From an uncultured Planctomycetota bacterium (GTDB taxonomy: Bacteria > Planctomycetota > Planctomycetia > Gemmatales > HRBIN36), in the NCBI GenBank assembly GCA_937944855.1, contig CALFAY010000021.1:102286-166285 (forward strand): a stretch of 64,000 bases of DNA, in the 5' to 3' direction. Position 1 is the stretch's first letter. Each line of letters starts with the position of its first letter. Shown piece by piece: positions 1 through 8,161 of the stretch. Position numbers and translations under genes: made by a program. The notes under the pieces were generated by a model that was not told the origin of the DNA, did not search any database, and saw only the letters and a program-made list of their open reading frames with translations.

Positions 1-1446
1 TCGTTGTCCGCTTCCACTAAAGTCTGCTCGCAGGTCGATGCCAAGCTGCGGCAGATGCTTGTCAGCCACGAACAACCCAACAATCCGATCCGCCACTTCG
101 TCCGCCGCACGGGCCGGGCCGAACTGGATGAACACGTCGAGCCGGTCAGCAACACCGAGTACGTTCTGAACATGAATCCCGATTCGGGACTCCGTCGGGA
201 AGAAATGCTCAACCTCTTGCAGGCCGAGCTACGCAAGGAAGTTCCCGAGGCGGGGATCGAGGTCGAGCAGCCGCTCAACCATCTCATCAGCCACATGCTT
301 TCCGGCGTCTCGGCCCATCTGGCGATCAAGATTTACGGCGAAGACCAAGCGGTGATGCGTCGCCTGGCTGAGGAGGTCAAGCGCATCGCTGCTGCCGTGC
401 CCCAGGTCCGCTCAGCCGAGGTGGAAGGGCAGAAGCTCATCGAGGAACTGCACATCCGCCTGCGGTCGGACGCCCTCGCTTTCTACGGACTGGACCGGGA
501 AAGCGTGGCCCGTTTATTGGAAACCGCCTTGGCTGGGGAGGTGGTCGGACAGGTGATCGAAGGCCAGAAACGCTTTGATCTGGTCTTGCGGCTCGATGAG
601 CCGTTCCGCAGCGAACTCAACACCCTGGGGCGATTGCAAGTCGAGCTGCCCAACAAGTCTGGCTGGGTGTCCTTGAGCGAATTGGCCGACATCGAAGAAG
701 GACAGGGACCAACGCTCATCAACCGGGAAAACGCCCGCCGTCGAATCACAGTGCGGGTCAACATCAAGGGCGGCGATCTGGCTGGAACCGTCGCAGAGAT
801 CCGCCAGCGGGTCCGTCAGGAAGTACAGTTTCCGCCAGGTTATTACCCGGAATTCGGCGGACGTTTCGAGACGCAGCAGGAGGCCAGCCGGGTCATCTGG
901 CTGCTGATCCTGGTCAGCGGCGTGGGCATGTTCATGCTTTTGTACGTCCTGTTTCCATCCTGGAAGCTCGTGCTTCAGATTATGAACTCCTTCCCGATGG
1001 CGTTCATCGGCGGCGTGCTGGCGCTGTTGCTGACTGGACAGACGCAGACGGTCGCTTGCCTGGTCGGGTTCATCTCCCTGGGAGGCATCGCCACTCGGAA
1101 CGGCATTCTGCTGGTCTCTCACTACTTCCATCTGATGCGCGAAGAGGGCATGAAGCTGACCGAAGACCTGATTATCCGTGGCACCCTGGAACGAGTCGCT
1201 CCCGTGCTCATGACCGCCCTTTCGACCGGCATCGGCCTGGTGCCGCTGGTGATCGACGGCCAGAAGCCCGGTCGGGAAATCCTCTATCCGGTCGCCACGG
1301 TGATCGTCGGCGGCCTGTTGTTCTCGACCCTGACGCAGTTCCTCATCCACCCTGGCATCTTTTTCCACTACGGCGGCAAGGAAGCGGAGCGGATCGTGCA
1401 GGAACAGACAGAATCCGGACTGGGAAAGGGGCCGGAATTGGAGTGA
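1..1446 (+). CDS. Heavy-metal efflux RND transporter, C-terminal part (CusA/CzcA-like)
   Basis: The reading frame is open at the left edge, so the N-terminal half lies outside the window. About 480 residues remain. They cover the second periplasmic porter region and the last transmembrane bundle (hydrophobic helices at about residues 295-345 and 350-455). The segment GGIATRNGILLVSHY matches the conserved membrane motif of HME-RND pumps. These inner-membrane pumps export Cu/Ag or Co/Zn/Cd with a periplasmic adaptor and an outer-membrane channel, which must lie upstream. The His-rich lipoprotein immediately downstream fits metal handling. The metal cannot be assigned from this part. Confidence 0.9.
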   Translation, partial: SLSASTKVCSQVDAKLRQMLVSHEQPNNPIRHFVRRTGRAELDEHVEPVSNTEYVLNMNPDSGLRREEMLNLLQAELRKEVPEAGIEVEQPLNHLISHMLSGVSAHLAIKIYGEDQAVMRRLAEEVKRIAAAVPQVRSAEVEGQKLIEELHIRLRSDALAFYGLDRESVARLLETALAGEVVGQVIEGQKRFDLVLRLDEPFRSELNTLGRLQVELPNKSGWVSLSELADIEEGQGPTLINRENARRRITVRVNIKGGDLAGTVAEIRQRVRQEVQFPPGYYPEFGGRFETQQEASRVIWLLILVSGVGMFMLLYVLFPSWKLVLQIMNSFPMAFIGGVLALLLTGQTQTVACLVGFISLGGIATRNGILLVSHYFHLMREEGMKLTEDLIIRGTLERVAPVLMTALSTGIGLVPLVIDGQKPGREILYPVATVIVGGLLFSTLTQFLIHPGIFFHYGGKEAERIVQEQTESGLGKGPELE

Positions 1447-1509
1447 CAGGCGGTGTTCAGGAAGCATACCTACCTTGACATATGGCGAGGAAAAACGAAG
1501 GAGGCCGCC

Positions 1510-2010
1510 ATGCAGAAACAATGTTTCGCTGTCTTTGTGGTAGCTCTTGCCGTGGTCCTGGTGAGCCCGGCCGGCTGCAAAGTCCGCCAGCCATCGCCGA
1601 AGCCGACGGCCAAGGTCCACGCCCACCCGGAACACGGACCGCACGGCGGAACGCTGATCGAGTGGGGCGACGAGGAGTACCACGGCGAATTCACCGTGGA
1701 CCACGACAAGAAAGAGACGGTGGTTTACGTCCTCGATGGCTCGGCCGCCAAGGCTCCCGACCTGAAGCCGGAAGACCTTACCGAAATGGTCCTTCTCCTC
1801 AAGAACGTCACCCCCCAAGTCCGCATCGAGCTTCGGTACGATCCCGAACGCAGCGGCGAAAAGGGACTCGCCTTCGTCGGTACGCACGAGGCCCTGGCAC
1901 AAGAAACAGAGTTTCGCGGGGAGCTGAGCGGTAAGGTCAAGGGCAAGCCCTACGTCGGCGATTTCGCGGAGAAAGGAGGTCACAAGCACAAGCACCCAGC
2001 CAAACCGTGA
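1510..2010 (+). CDS. His-rich putative lipoprotein next to a metal efflux pump
   Basis: A 166-residue protein. The start at ATG 1510 is chosen because it gives a clean signal peptide, a hydrophobic run ending in the lipobox-like VSPAGC at about residues 18-23; GGAGG lies shortly upstream. After the lipid-anchoring Cys it has a Pro/Lys linker, then His-containing stretches (HAHPEHGPHGG and a C-terminal GGHKHKHP) that could bind metal. It follows the CusA-like gene by 63 bp on the same strand, so a periplasmic metal-binding accessory role is inferred. No named family was recognised. Confidence 0.7.
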   Translation: MQKQCFAVFVVALAVVLVSPAGCKVRQPSPKPTAKVHAHPEHGPHGGTLIEWGDEEYHGEFTVDHDKKETVVYVLDGSAAKAPDLKPEDLTEMVLLLKNVTPQVRIELRYDPERSGEKGLAFVGTHEALAQETEFRGELSGKVKGKPYVGDFAEKGGHKHKHPAKP

Positions 2011-2035
2011 TGGTCAGGCCAAGGGGTCCCAGGCT

Positions 2036-3313
2036 TCATCCCAAGATGCGATTCCAGCGTGCCCGGTGATAGGCGACTTTCTCTGCCGCGGTCATGCGGG
2101 AGAAATCGGGGAGCGGCTCCACGACTGGACGGTTCCCGGACGGCCTGGATGGGTCGGATGATTTGCAGGTGCAGGCCGCTTCGGTTCCCCCGGAACAGCC
2201 GCATCCCGGTTTCGCTTGTTCTTTCTGAGCCGGTCGCGACCCCGTGGACCGGCTCGGCTTTGGCACGCTGATGACGGTGCCGCTGCCGCCGTAGCTCATC
2301 ACGTTGGTCTGGAGCTGCATGTCCTCAGCCAGTTCGCGGTGCGGCTTGATGCCGAGTCTGTGAAGCACGCCATGATAGGCCTGGACGGCTTCCTCGGCAG
2401 TGATCTCGCCATCGGCGATGAGTCGCAGGAAGCGGATGAAGGCCAGCTGGTTCTCTGCGTTGTTGATCTTGCGACCAAACAAGGCCACTCGAGCGCCGTA
2501 CTTTCTGGCTTCGCTGAGGAGCTTGAAGGCGTCGTAGGTCGTGCCTGCCGAGCCGCCGAGAATGCCGACGATCAGATGCGGATCGTAGTTGACCAGTTCC
2601 TCCATCGCCTTGGGGCCGTGATAGACGACCTTGAGGAACAGCGGTCGGCCCCGGGAGGTGACGCCGGCCAGGGTGCGGACGATGGCATCGTTGATGAATT
2701 CGGCGATCTTCTCCGGGGCGACGGACCCGGGCACGTTGGGATCGAAAACCTCCAGAAAGTGGCGAAAGCCCTTGCGTTCGGCTTCGAGCCGGAATGTCTT
2801 GTATTCCTCCAGGGCCTGCCGGTCGAGCACGGCGTCGTTCTGAAACGTGATGCTGTACAGGCCCAGGTCAGCCCCCAGCGTTCGCTCCTCCGCCCGGCAA
2901 TCGAGATGGCCGCATTGGATGTGATCCAAGGTCGCCGTGCGGAACGGCAGCGACGGCTGCTCGGCGTAGCGACTGCCGCGAAGGATGTGGATGTCGGTCG
3001 TGTCATTGGCCCGAGCGGCGGGTGTCACCGGGCTGTCATCGAAGATTCGCCGCTGGATCGTCAGCACCTCGTTGGTGCTGGCAGACATGAGCATGATGTC
3101 CACGAGGCCCTGTTCGACGATGGCGGCGATGATTTCGCGGTATTCGGACAGACTGCGGAAGCGGACTTCGCCAGGATGGGCTTCCGGCGATTTCCCCGGC
3201 GCGCCGATAGCCAGGGCCATGTCGGCATCCTTGGCGTCGGCCAGAAGGAAGTCCTTGGCCCCGTGGGGATCGGCATGGATACGGGCCAGTTTCTCGTCGA
3301 GCGACTTGCGCAT
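2036..3313 (-). CDS. TIM-barrel aldolase-like protein of unknown function, last gene of BMC operon
   Basis: A 425-residue protein starting at ATG 3313, seven bases after the dehydrogenase stop. The first 350 residues alternate strands and helices in the way of a DeoC/LacD-type TIM barrel (for example LFLKVVYHGPKAMEEL, HLIVGILGGSAGTTYDAF, ARVALFGRKINNAENQ). A substrate is not apparent. The last 60 residues differ: a Lys/Gln/Cys-rich linker (GCGCSGG, ACTCKSS), a Pro-rich stretch, then a short amphipathic helix (MTAAEKVAYHRARWNRILG). A tail of linker plus helix is the layout of BMC encapsulation peptides, so the protein may be cargo. I recall unassigned proteins of this kind in planctomycete BMC loci, but the reaction is unknown. 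Confidence 0.7.
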   Translation of the reverse strand: MRKSLDEKLARIHADPHGAKDFLLADAKDADMALAIGAPGKSPEAHPGEVRFRSLSEYREIIAAIVEQGLVDIMLMSASTNEVLTIQRRIFDDSPVTPAARANDTTDIHILRGSRYAEQPSLPFRTATLDHIQCGHLDCRAEERTLGADLGLYSITFQNDAVLDRQALEEYKTFRLEAERKGFRHFLEVFDPNVPGSVAPEKIAEFINDAIVRTLAGVTSRGRPLFLKVVYHGPKAMEELVNYDPHLIVGILGGSAGTTYDAFKLLSEARKYGARVALFGRKINNAENQLAFIRFLRLIADGEITAEEAVQAYHGVLHRLGIKPHRELAEDMQLQTNVMSYGGSGTVISVPKPSRSTGSRPAQKEQAKPGCGCSGGTEAACTCKSSDPSRPSGNRPVVEPLPDFSRMTAAEKVAYHRARWNRILG

Positions 3314-3319
3314 CGGTCC

Positions 3320-4357
3320 TCACCTTTGCCGCAACATCGGCTGCCAGGCAGAGCGGGGAATGACCCGGGCCGTCGGTCTTTTCGCGGACACCGAAGTCGC
3401 GGATGTTGTCTTGCCTTCCTTGTCCGCGAGGCGGGCTTCGACTTGCGCAATCGTCTCCCGCAGCACGCGAGCCGACTCCTGCAAGCCGGTCTGCTCCTTC
3501 GGCGTCAGCGGCACCTCGATCTGCTTCCGGACGCCGCCGCAACCGATCTCCGTCGGCACCGACAGGCAGACGTCCCGGAGGCCGTAAGTCCCCTGGATCA
3601 GGGTCGAGACCGGCAGAATGCGTCGCTGATCGTGCAGCAGGGATTCGACCACTTCGCGGATTGACAGGCCCACGGCAAACCCGCTGCCGCCCTTGAGTTT
3701 GATGAGCGTCGCCCCGGCCTGACGGGTTTCCTCGAAAACTTCCCGGAGCACCGTCGGCGTGCAGCCGGGCCATTGCTCCAGCGGCAGCCCGGAAATCGTG
3801 GCGCTGGACCAGATCGGCACCATGCTGTCACCGTGCTCGCCGAGGATGAGCGCGTTCACCTGCGTCGGCGGAACCCGGAGCCGGCGGGCCAAATAGCTCC
3901 GCAGCCGGGCCGTGTCCAACTGCGTGCCCAGGCCGATGACGCGCTGCCACGGCAGACCGGATCGCTGCACCGCCAGGTAAGTCAACACGTCCACCGGGTT
4001 GCTGACCACGAGCAAATACGAACTTTCCTTCAGGCCCGCCTCCCGAAGCTGTCCGAGGATGCCGAGAAACAGATCGACGTTGCGATTGATGAGGTCGAGT
4101 CGGCTTTCGTCCGGTTTGCGACGCAGCCCGGCGGTAATGACGATGACGTTGCAGCTTGCCGCCTCAGCGATGTCTCCCGCCGTGATGCGTTGATCGGAGG
4201 CCAGACTCGCTCCGTGCAAAAGATCGGTGGCTTGTCCCAGGGCCAGGTCCTTGTTGGCGTCCACGATGCACAGATGGCTGCCGACTCCGCCGCACTGCAT
4301 GGCGAACGCCGCCATGCTGCCCACCAGTCCGCCCCCGCCGATGATCGCCACTTTCAT
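3320..4357 (-). CDS. LDH/MDH-superfamily dehydrogenase of the BMC operon
   Basis: A 345-residue NAD-dependent 2-hydroxyacid dehydrogenase. Visible features are the Rossmann motif IGGGGLVGS near the N-terminus, VSNPVDVLTY, and the catalytic-His motif GEHGDS. The substrate loop reads GLRRKPDESR. Aligned with Bacillus LDH (ANQKPGETR), the specificity position (Gln102 in LDH) is Arg, as in malate dehydrogenases. The last ~35 residues (KEGKTTSATS... RSAWQPMLRQR) extend beyond the usual family end and may be a targeting tail. In the BMC pathway it would recycle NAD(H) inside the compartment. Whether it uses pyruvate, oxaloacetate or another 2-oxoacid is uncertain. Confidence 0.85.
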   Translation of the reverse strand: MKVAIIGGGGLVGSMAAFAMQCGGVGSHLCIVDANKDLALGQATDLLHGASLASDQRITAGDIAEAASCNVIVITAGLRRKPDESRLDLINRNVDLFLGILGQLREAGLKESSYLLVVSNPVDVLTYLAVQRSGLPWQRVIGLGTQLDTARLRSYLARRLRVPPTQVNALILGEHGDSMVPIWSSATISGLPLEQWPGCTPTVLREVFEETRQAGATLIKLKGGSGFAVGLSIREVVESLLHDQRRILPVSTLIQGTYGLRDVCLSVPTEIGCGGVRKQIEVPLTPKEQTGLQESARVLRETIAQVEARLADKEGKTTSATSVSAKRPTARVIPRSAWQPMLRQR

Positions 4358-4405
4358 GACTTGCTCCGCTTCGAGCCTGCCGTCAAGCAGATTGTCAAGG
4401 GATCG

Positions 4406-5227
4406 TCAATTTGCTAGCGCCGCCATGACCTGGTCCGTCACCGTCTGCACTAGCCGTTCGAACTCCTCGTCGTCCGACGCACATCGCCCGTTCGGTTCCG
4501 TCGCGGAATCAGGTTCCCGATAACCCCGGCCGAAGTCCGAGTTCGCGCACAGGTCGCAGTTCTGGCCGCGGTAGAAGCGGATGTCGTCGTAGCCGAGCCG
4601 CTTCTTGAGATCGAGCAATTCCCGCGTCTTGTCCGGGCTGAAATAGTTCACGTTGCCCAGTTGATGGGCGAGGATGAGGATGCGGCAGTAGGCGTCGATG
4701 ATCTCACTGTTCCAGTAGGCTTTTTCGAGGTCCGGACCGAACGTCACCGTGCCGTGATTGGCCAGGATGATGGTGTTGCTGGCTTTCAGATGAGGCACGA
4801 TGGTGTCGGCGAACTTCTGGGTGCCAGGCGTTTCGTACACGGCTGTCGGCACTTCGCCAAGAAAGACTTCGACCTCGGGCAGGACGCACTGGGGAATCGG
4901 AATGCCGGCGACCGCGAAGGCGGTGGCGTGCGGCGGATGGCAATGCACGACGGCCATGACATCGGGCCGGTGCTTGTACACGGCCAAATGCAGAAGAATC
5001 TCGCTGCTGCGTTTGCGGCGGCCAGCGAGTTGGTTGCCTTCGTAATCGACCTTGCAAATGTCCTCCGGCTTCATGAAGCCCTTGGAAATCATGGTCGGAG
5101 TGCAGAGGATCTCGCGGTCGTTGAGGCGAAAGGAAATGTTGCCGTCGTTGGCGGCAGCGAAGCCGCGGGCATACACCCGACGGCCGATCTCGCAGATTTC
5201 CTCTTTGATCTTGTACTCGTTGACCAT
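4406..5227 (-). CDS. Class II (zinc) sugar-phosphate aldolase, fuculose/rhamnulose-1-phosphate type
   Basis: A 273-residue member of the class II aldolase/adducin family (FucA-like). The zinc site is seen as HCHPPH at about residue 95 and ANHGTV at about residue 155; the NDGNIS motif near residue 27 binds the phosphate. The reaction splits L-fuculose- or L-rhamnulose-1-phosphate into DHAP and L-lactaldehyde, and lactaldehyde feeds the operon's aldehyde dehydrogenase. The C-terminus has a polar linker with several Cys residues, then an amphipathic helix (FERLVQTVTDQVMAALAN) typical of an encapsulation peptide. Known planctomycete BMCs degrade fucose and rhamnose with such an aldolase. The choice between fuculose and rhamnulose is not resolved. 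Confidence 0.9.
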   Translation of the reverse strand: MVNEYKIKEEICEIGRRVYARGFAAANDGNISFRLNDREILCTPTMISKGFMKPEDICKVDYEGNQLAGRRKRSSEILLHLAVYKHRPDVMAVVHCHPPHATAFAVAGIPIPQCVLPEVEVFLGEVPTAVYETPGTQKFADTIVPHLKASNTIILANHGTVTFGPDLEKAYWNSEIIDAYCRILILAHQLGNVNYFSPDKTRELLDLKKRLGYDDIRFYRGQNCDLCANSDFGRGYREPDSATEPNGRCASDDEEFERLVQTVTDQVMAALAN

Positions 5228-5254
5228 CGCAAACTCTCCAGCGAGCCGCAGGCA

Positions 5255-5572
5255 TCAGCCCGCGGCGGATCCGATGTCTTCCACGCTGATGCTGTCGAGG
5301 ATGCAGGCGGCGTAGGCGTCCACGGGTTTTCTGGCGGGACGAAACGGCATGGAGGCTTCCGTTCCTTCACTGATACCGATGAGAGAACCGTGACCCGCGC
5401 CGAGTTCGTCGTACACGACCAGTTCTTCGTTGACCGGAAGGCTGACACCCTCCGCTCGCCTCGACATCAACTGAGCGAGACTGAGCGGCACAGCCACCAG
5501 CCAGCGTGCTCCTTCAACGCTGGGATGATGTTTGGACAACGTGACGTGTCCGATCACTTCAGCGATGCGCAT
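5255..5572 (-). CDS. BMC pentameric shell protein (BMC-P, EutN/CcmL family), copy 3
   Basis: A 105-residue BMC vertex protein. The open frame extends further upstream, but MRIAEVIGHVTLSKHHPSVEG at 5572 is the proper EutN/CcmL N-terminus, so the longer frame is rejected. Family features are the opening beta-strand (AEVIGHVTLS), the central VVYDELGAGHGSLIGIS and the closing VDAYAACILDSISV. The start overlaps the 3' end of the RpiB-like gene by 14 bases, which suggests translational coupling. Pentamers of this family cap the vertices of the shell. Confidence 0.93.
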   Translation of the reverse strand: MRIAEVIGHVTLSKHHPSVEGARWLVAVPLSLAQLMSRRAEGVSLPVNEELVVYDELGAGHGSLIGISEGTEASMPFRPARKPVDAYAACILDSISVEDIGSAAG

Positions 5573-6005
5573 GGCGTTCCAGTTCCCCAAGCATCTTCGC
5601 CACTTTGTCGGGACAGTGCGGCGAGGCTTCCGCGCAGATCCGCAACAACTGCCGCAATTCGAACCACGTCTTTCCCCGCTGGTCCGTGAGCAAAAAGTTG
5701 GCTCCCATGTCCTGCAAGGCCCGCCGAGCATCGTCCAAGGTCACGACGGCTGCCGCCCGTATTGCGGGCGCTTTGTTGGCCAGGCAGGCTCCGAGCAGGC
5801 TCCGGGTGTCGAACACCAGGACCAGGCGAAGTTCCATCCTCGTCAGCCGCCCGATGGCTTCGCTCAGCCAGTCCCATCCGCTCCCGTCCGACACCAGGAC
5901 TCGCGGCGGTGACGCATCCCGCTGAGCGGCTGTCAGGGCGGCGGACAAGAGCGGCGTCGGCTTGTCGGTCACGACCACCAGCCAGTCGCCCCGAGTGACG
6001 CTCAT
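5559..6005 (-). CDS. Degenerate RpiB/LacA/LacB-like protein in BMC operon
   Basis: A 148-residue protein. Its start forms an ATGA overlap with the upstream BMC-P gene. The middle, ANKAPAIRAAAVVTLDDARRA, resembles the conserved N-x-x-P-x-IRA segment of RpiB/LacAB sugar-phosphate isomerases, and the following GANFLL... and LLRICAE occupy the places of the family's NVLCLG strand and C-terminal helix. The catalytic Cys/His pair of RpiB is not evident, so activity is doubtful. It may be a structural or non-catalytic pathway protein. Its place between two shell genes shows it belongs to the BMC, but the role is unknown and the family match is by eye only. Confidence 0.65.
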   Translation of the reverse strand: MSVTRGDWLVVVTDKPTPLLSAALTAAQRDASPPRVLVSDGSGWDWLSEAIGRLTRMELRLVLVFDTRSLLGACLANKAPAIRAAAVVTLDDARRALQDMGANFLLTDQRGKTWFELRQLLRICAEASPHCPDKVAKMLGELERHAHR

Positions 6006-6262
6006 GTGTCACAGATTCCGAGCACAAACCAGCGGGCCGGCGAATTGGGATCGCCGACCAGTTCTCGCGCGCCCTGTCCGTCGTTGGAGATCATCACCCA
6101 GGCCCCCCGGCCAGCCCCGAGATGGTCGAGCACCAGCAGCGGCTCGCCGTCCGGCGTCGTACCGTCGGCGGCGACCGGCTGCACCACCAGCAGCCGCCAG
6201 CCGTTCAGGCTCCGGTGTTTCGTCGTGGCCACCGCATGACCCACCACTCGCGCCCGCAACAT
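6002..6262 (-). CDS. BMC pentameric shell protein (BMC-P), copy 2
   Basis: An 86-residue EutN/CcmL-family vertex protein: RARVVGHAVATTKHRSLNG at the start, LLVLDHLGAGRGAWVMIS in the centre and WFVLGICD at the end. It begins 24 bases after the aldehyde dehydrogenase stop and overlaps the RpiB-like gene by four bases. It is shorter than the other two copies in the operon and diverges from them in sequence, so the three pentamers probably form separate vertices or occupy distinct sites. Confidence 0.93.
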   Translation of the reverse strand: MLRARVVGHAVATTKHRSLNGWRLLVVQPVAADGTTPDGEPLLVLDHLGAGRGAWVMISNDGQGARELVGDPNSPARWFVLGICDT

Positions 6263-6286
6263 CGCCTCGCCTTTCCCGCTTTTCCC

Positions 6287-7780
6287 TCAGACGACACGCA
6301 GCGATCCCGTCACGGCTAGGCGGCGTTCCCGCACGAAGGTCAGCGGGGTCGTCACGCCTTCGCCGGTCGGCGTGGCGATGCTGTAGCTGAGATACCCTTC
6401 GCCGCCGACGCCCAGCCCCGCCGTGCATGGCCCGTTGACCACGAAGATGCTCACGTCCAGGACCCAGCCCATGTGCGTGATCACATCGACGTTCCGCGAA
6501 TGCAGAATCGCCGTGTGGCGAAAGCCATGCTCGTACTTCCGAGCCAGTTCGATGGCCGTCTCGACATCCTTGACGCGGACGAAGGGCACGAACGGCATCA
6601 TCTGCTCCTGGTCCACAAACGGGTTGCGTTCGTCGGTTTCGGCGAACAGCAGTTCGGTGGCCCGGCTCAGACCGAAGCCAGAGCGCTCGGCCAGCACCTT
6701 CGGATCCTGCCCGATGAAATCCTTGTTGACGACCAGTCTGGACGCATCCTCGGGATGCGGGACGAAGGCGGCCTTGGTCAGCCGATCCACCTCGGCCGGT
6801 TTGAGGCGAAGCGCGCCGTGTCTTTCCATCGCAGCGAGAAGCTCGTCGAAGATCGCGTCCACGGCGAAGACTTCTTTCTCGCCGATACACAGGAGGTTGT
6901 TGTCGTAGGCGGCGCCGCGGATGATCGAAGCTGCGGCGTTGTCCAGGTCGGCGGTTTCGTCCACGACCACCGGCGGATTGCCCGGCCCGGCGACGATGGC
7001 ACGTTTCGGACTCCGCAGGGCGGCCCGTCCCACGGCCGGACCGCCGGTCACGCACAGCATCTTGACGTCCCGGTGATCGAAAATGGCCTGCGCGGTTTCG
7101 AGCGTCGGCTCGGCGATGACCGTGATGAGGTTGTCGATACCGATGGCCTGTTCGATGGCCTGGTTGAAGCGCCGCACGCCTTCGACTGCAATTCTGGCTC
7201 CGCTCGGATGCGGATTGCAGACGACGGCGTTGCCCCCCGCCAGCATGTTGATGGCGTTGCAAGCCAGCGTCGGCAACGAATGCGTCACCGGCGTGATCGC
7301 CCCGATAACGCCGAATGGAGCAAATTCCGTCAAAGCGATTCCGTACCCCCCGCTGTGAGCGCGAGTCTGAAGGAACTCGACGCCGGGCACCCGCTCCCCG
7401 CAGACGATCAACTTCTCGATCTTGTGATCCAGGCGGCCGATGCGGGTCTCTTCAAATTCCAACTTGCCCAGCTCTTCAGCCTGTTCGATGCAGATTTTGC
7501 GGATGCAGGCGATGGCTTTGCCGCGAGCCTCGAAGCCTTTGCCTTCCAAGGCCCGTTGGGCTTCGCTGGCGGCGGCGACAGCGTCGTTGACTTTGTCGAA
7601 GATGCCGAAGCGGCCTCGAGAGGGACCGGCCAGCTTCCGCGGGCTGCTCGAAGAAGCGACCGGCTCCCGCGGGCCGCTTGCCGAGTGAGCACGTTGGGCT
7701 GCTCCGGCCGCCGGGTTCTTGCCCAGCTCGGCCAGGACTTCCTGGACTACGCGGCTGATGGCGGCGTCGCTCAGAATCAT
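6287..7780 (-). CDS. CoA-acylating aldehyde dehydrogenase of the BMC (PduP/EutE type)
   Basis: A 497-residue aldehyde dehydrogenase. Residues 1-20 (SDAAISRVVQEVLAELG) form an amphipathic helix followed by an Ala/Ser/Pro linker to about residue 57, the layout of the N-terminal encapsulation peptide of PduP. The ALDH core follows. The catalytic Cys is at about residue 298 in NNLLCIGEKEVF, and the cofactor-binding segment is VTGGPAVGRAAL. The likely reaction is L-lactaldehyde plus CoA plus NAD+ to lactoyl-CoA, handed on to PduL. The start overlaps the preceding BMC-P stop by four bases. Substrate assignment rests on the neighbouring aldolase, kinase and transacylase. Confidence 0.93.
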   Translation of the reverse strand: MILSDAAISRVVQEVLAELGKNPAAGAAQRAHSASGPREPVASSSSPRKLAGPSRGRFGIFDKVNDAVAAASEAQRALEGKGFEARGKAIACIRKICIEQAEELGKLEFEETRIGRLDHKIEKLIVCGERVPGVEFLQTRAHSGGYGIALTEFAPFGVIGAITPVTHSLPTLACNAINMLAGGNAVVCNPHPSGARIAVEGVRRFNQAIEQAIGIDNLITVIAEPTLETAQAIFDHRDVKMLCVTGGPAVGRAALRSPKRAIVAGPGNPPVVVDETADLDNAAASIIRGAAYDNNLLCIGEKEVFAVDAIFDELLAAMERHGALRLKPAEVDRLTKAAFVPHPEDASRLVVNKDFIGQDPKVLAERSGFGLSRATELLFAETDERNPFVDQEQMMPFVPFVRVKDVETAIELARKYEHGFRHTAILHSRNVDVITHMGWVLDVSIFVVNGPCTAGLGVGGEGYLSYSIATPTGEGVTTPLTFVRERRLAVTGSLRVV

Positions 7781-8094
7781 GATCCACCTCGCGCGTTGTA
7801 GATTGTCCGGTTGTTGACCACGACGCTGTCCACGATGCCGATGATGGTCGCGTCCACGGGCAGTTTTTCCGTCTCCGGCGTCAAGCGGGCACTGGAACCC
7901 TGGACGATCAGGACCAGTTCTCCCTGACCCGCCCCGACTGTGTCCACGACGATGAACGTCCGCTGCGTCGAGATCAACTCCGCGCCGGTAGTCGGGTTGA
8001 CTCGCAACGGCTCGACTACGAGCAACTTCCTACCCGTCATCGACGGGACTTTCTGGGTGGCGACGACGCTGCCGGTGACACGGGCTAGGAACAT
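7777..8094 (-). CDS. BMC pentameric shell protein (BMC-P), copy 1
   Basis: A 105-residue EutN/CcmL-family protein. It has the typical start FLARVTGSVVATQKVPSMTG, the central FIVVDTVGAGQGELVLIVQGSSAR and the late strand ATIIGIVDSVVV. It lies 67 bases downstream of ackA and overlaps the aldehyde dehydrogenase gene by four bases. Of the three pentamer genes in the operon, this one is closest to the classical EutN pattern. Confidence 0.95.
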   Translation of the reverse strand: MFLARVTGSVVATQKVPSMTGRKLLVVEPLRVNPTTGAELISTQRTFIVVDTVGAGQGELVLIVQGSSARLTPETEKLPVDATIIGIVDSVVVNNRTIYNARGGS

Positions 8095-8161
8095 CGCTTC
8101 ACCTCTTCGGGCTTCGCTCAGCTTTTGCCGGCTGCTCGCCGGTCTGAGTCAGGGACATCGG

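Noticed and set aside
514..1995. A minus-strand open frame of 493 codons across the efflux-pump and lipoprotein genes
   Set aside because: It is the shadow of two well-supported plus-strand genes and shows no domain.
5573..5731. An upstream extension of the third BMC-P gene
   Set aside because: The extra 53 residues are out of character (Cys/Arg/Ser-rich) and overlap the RpiB-like gene. The EutN fold begins at 5572.
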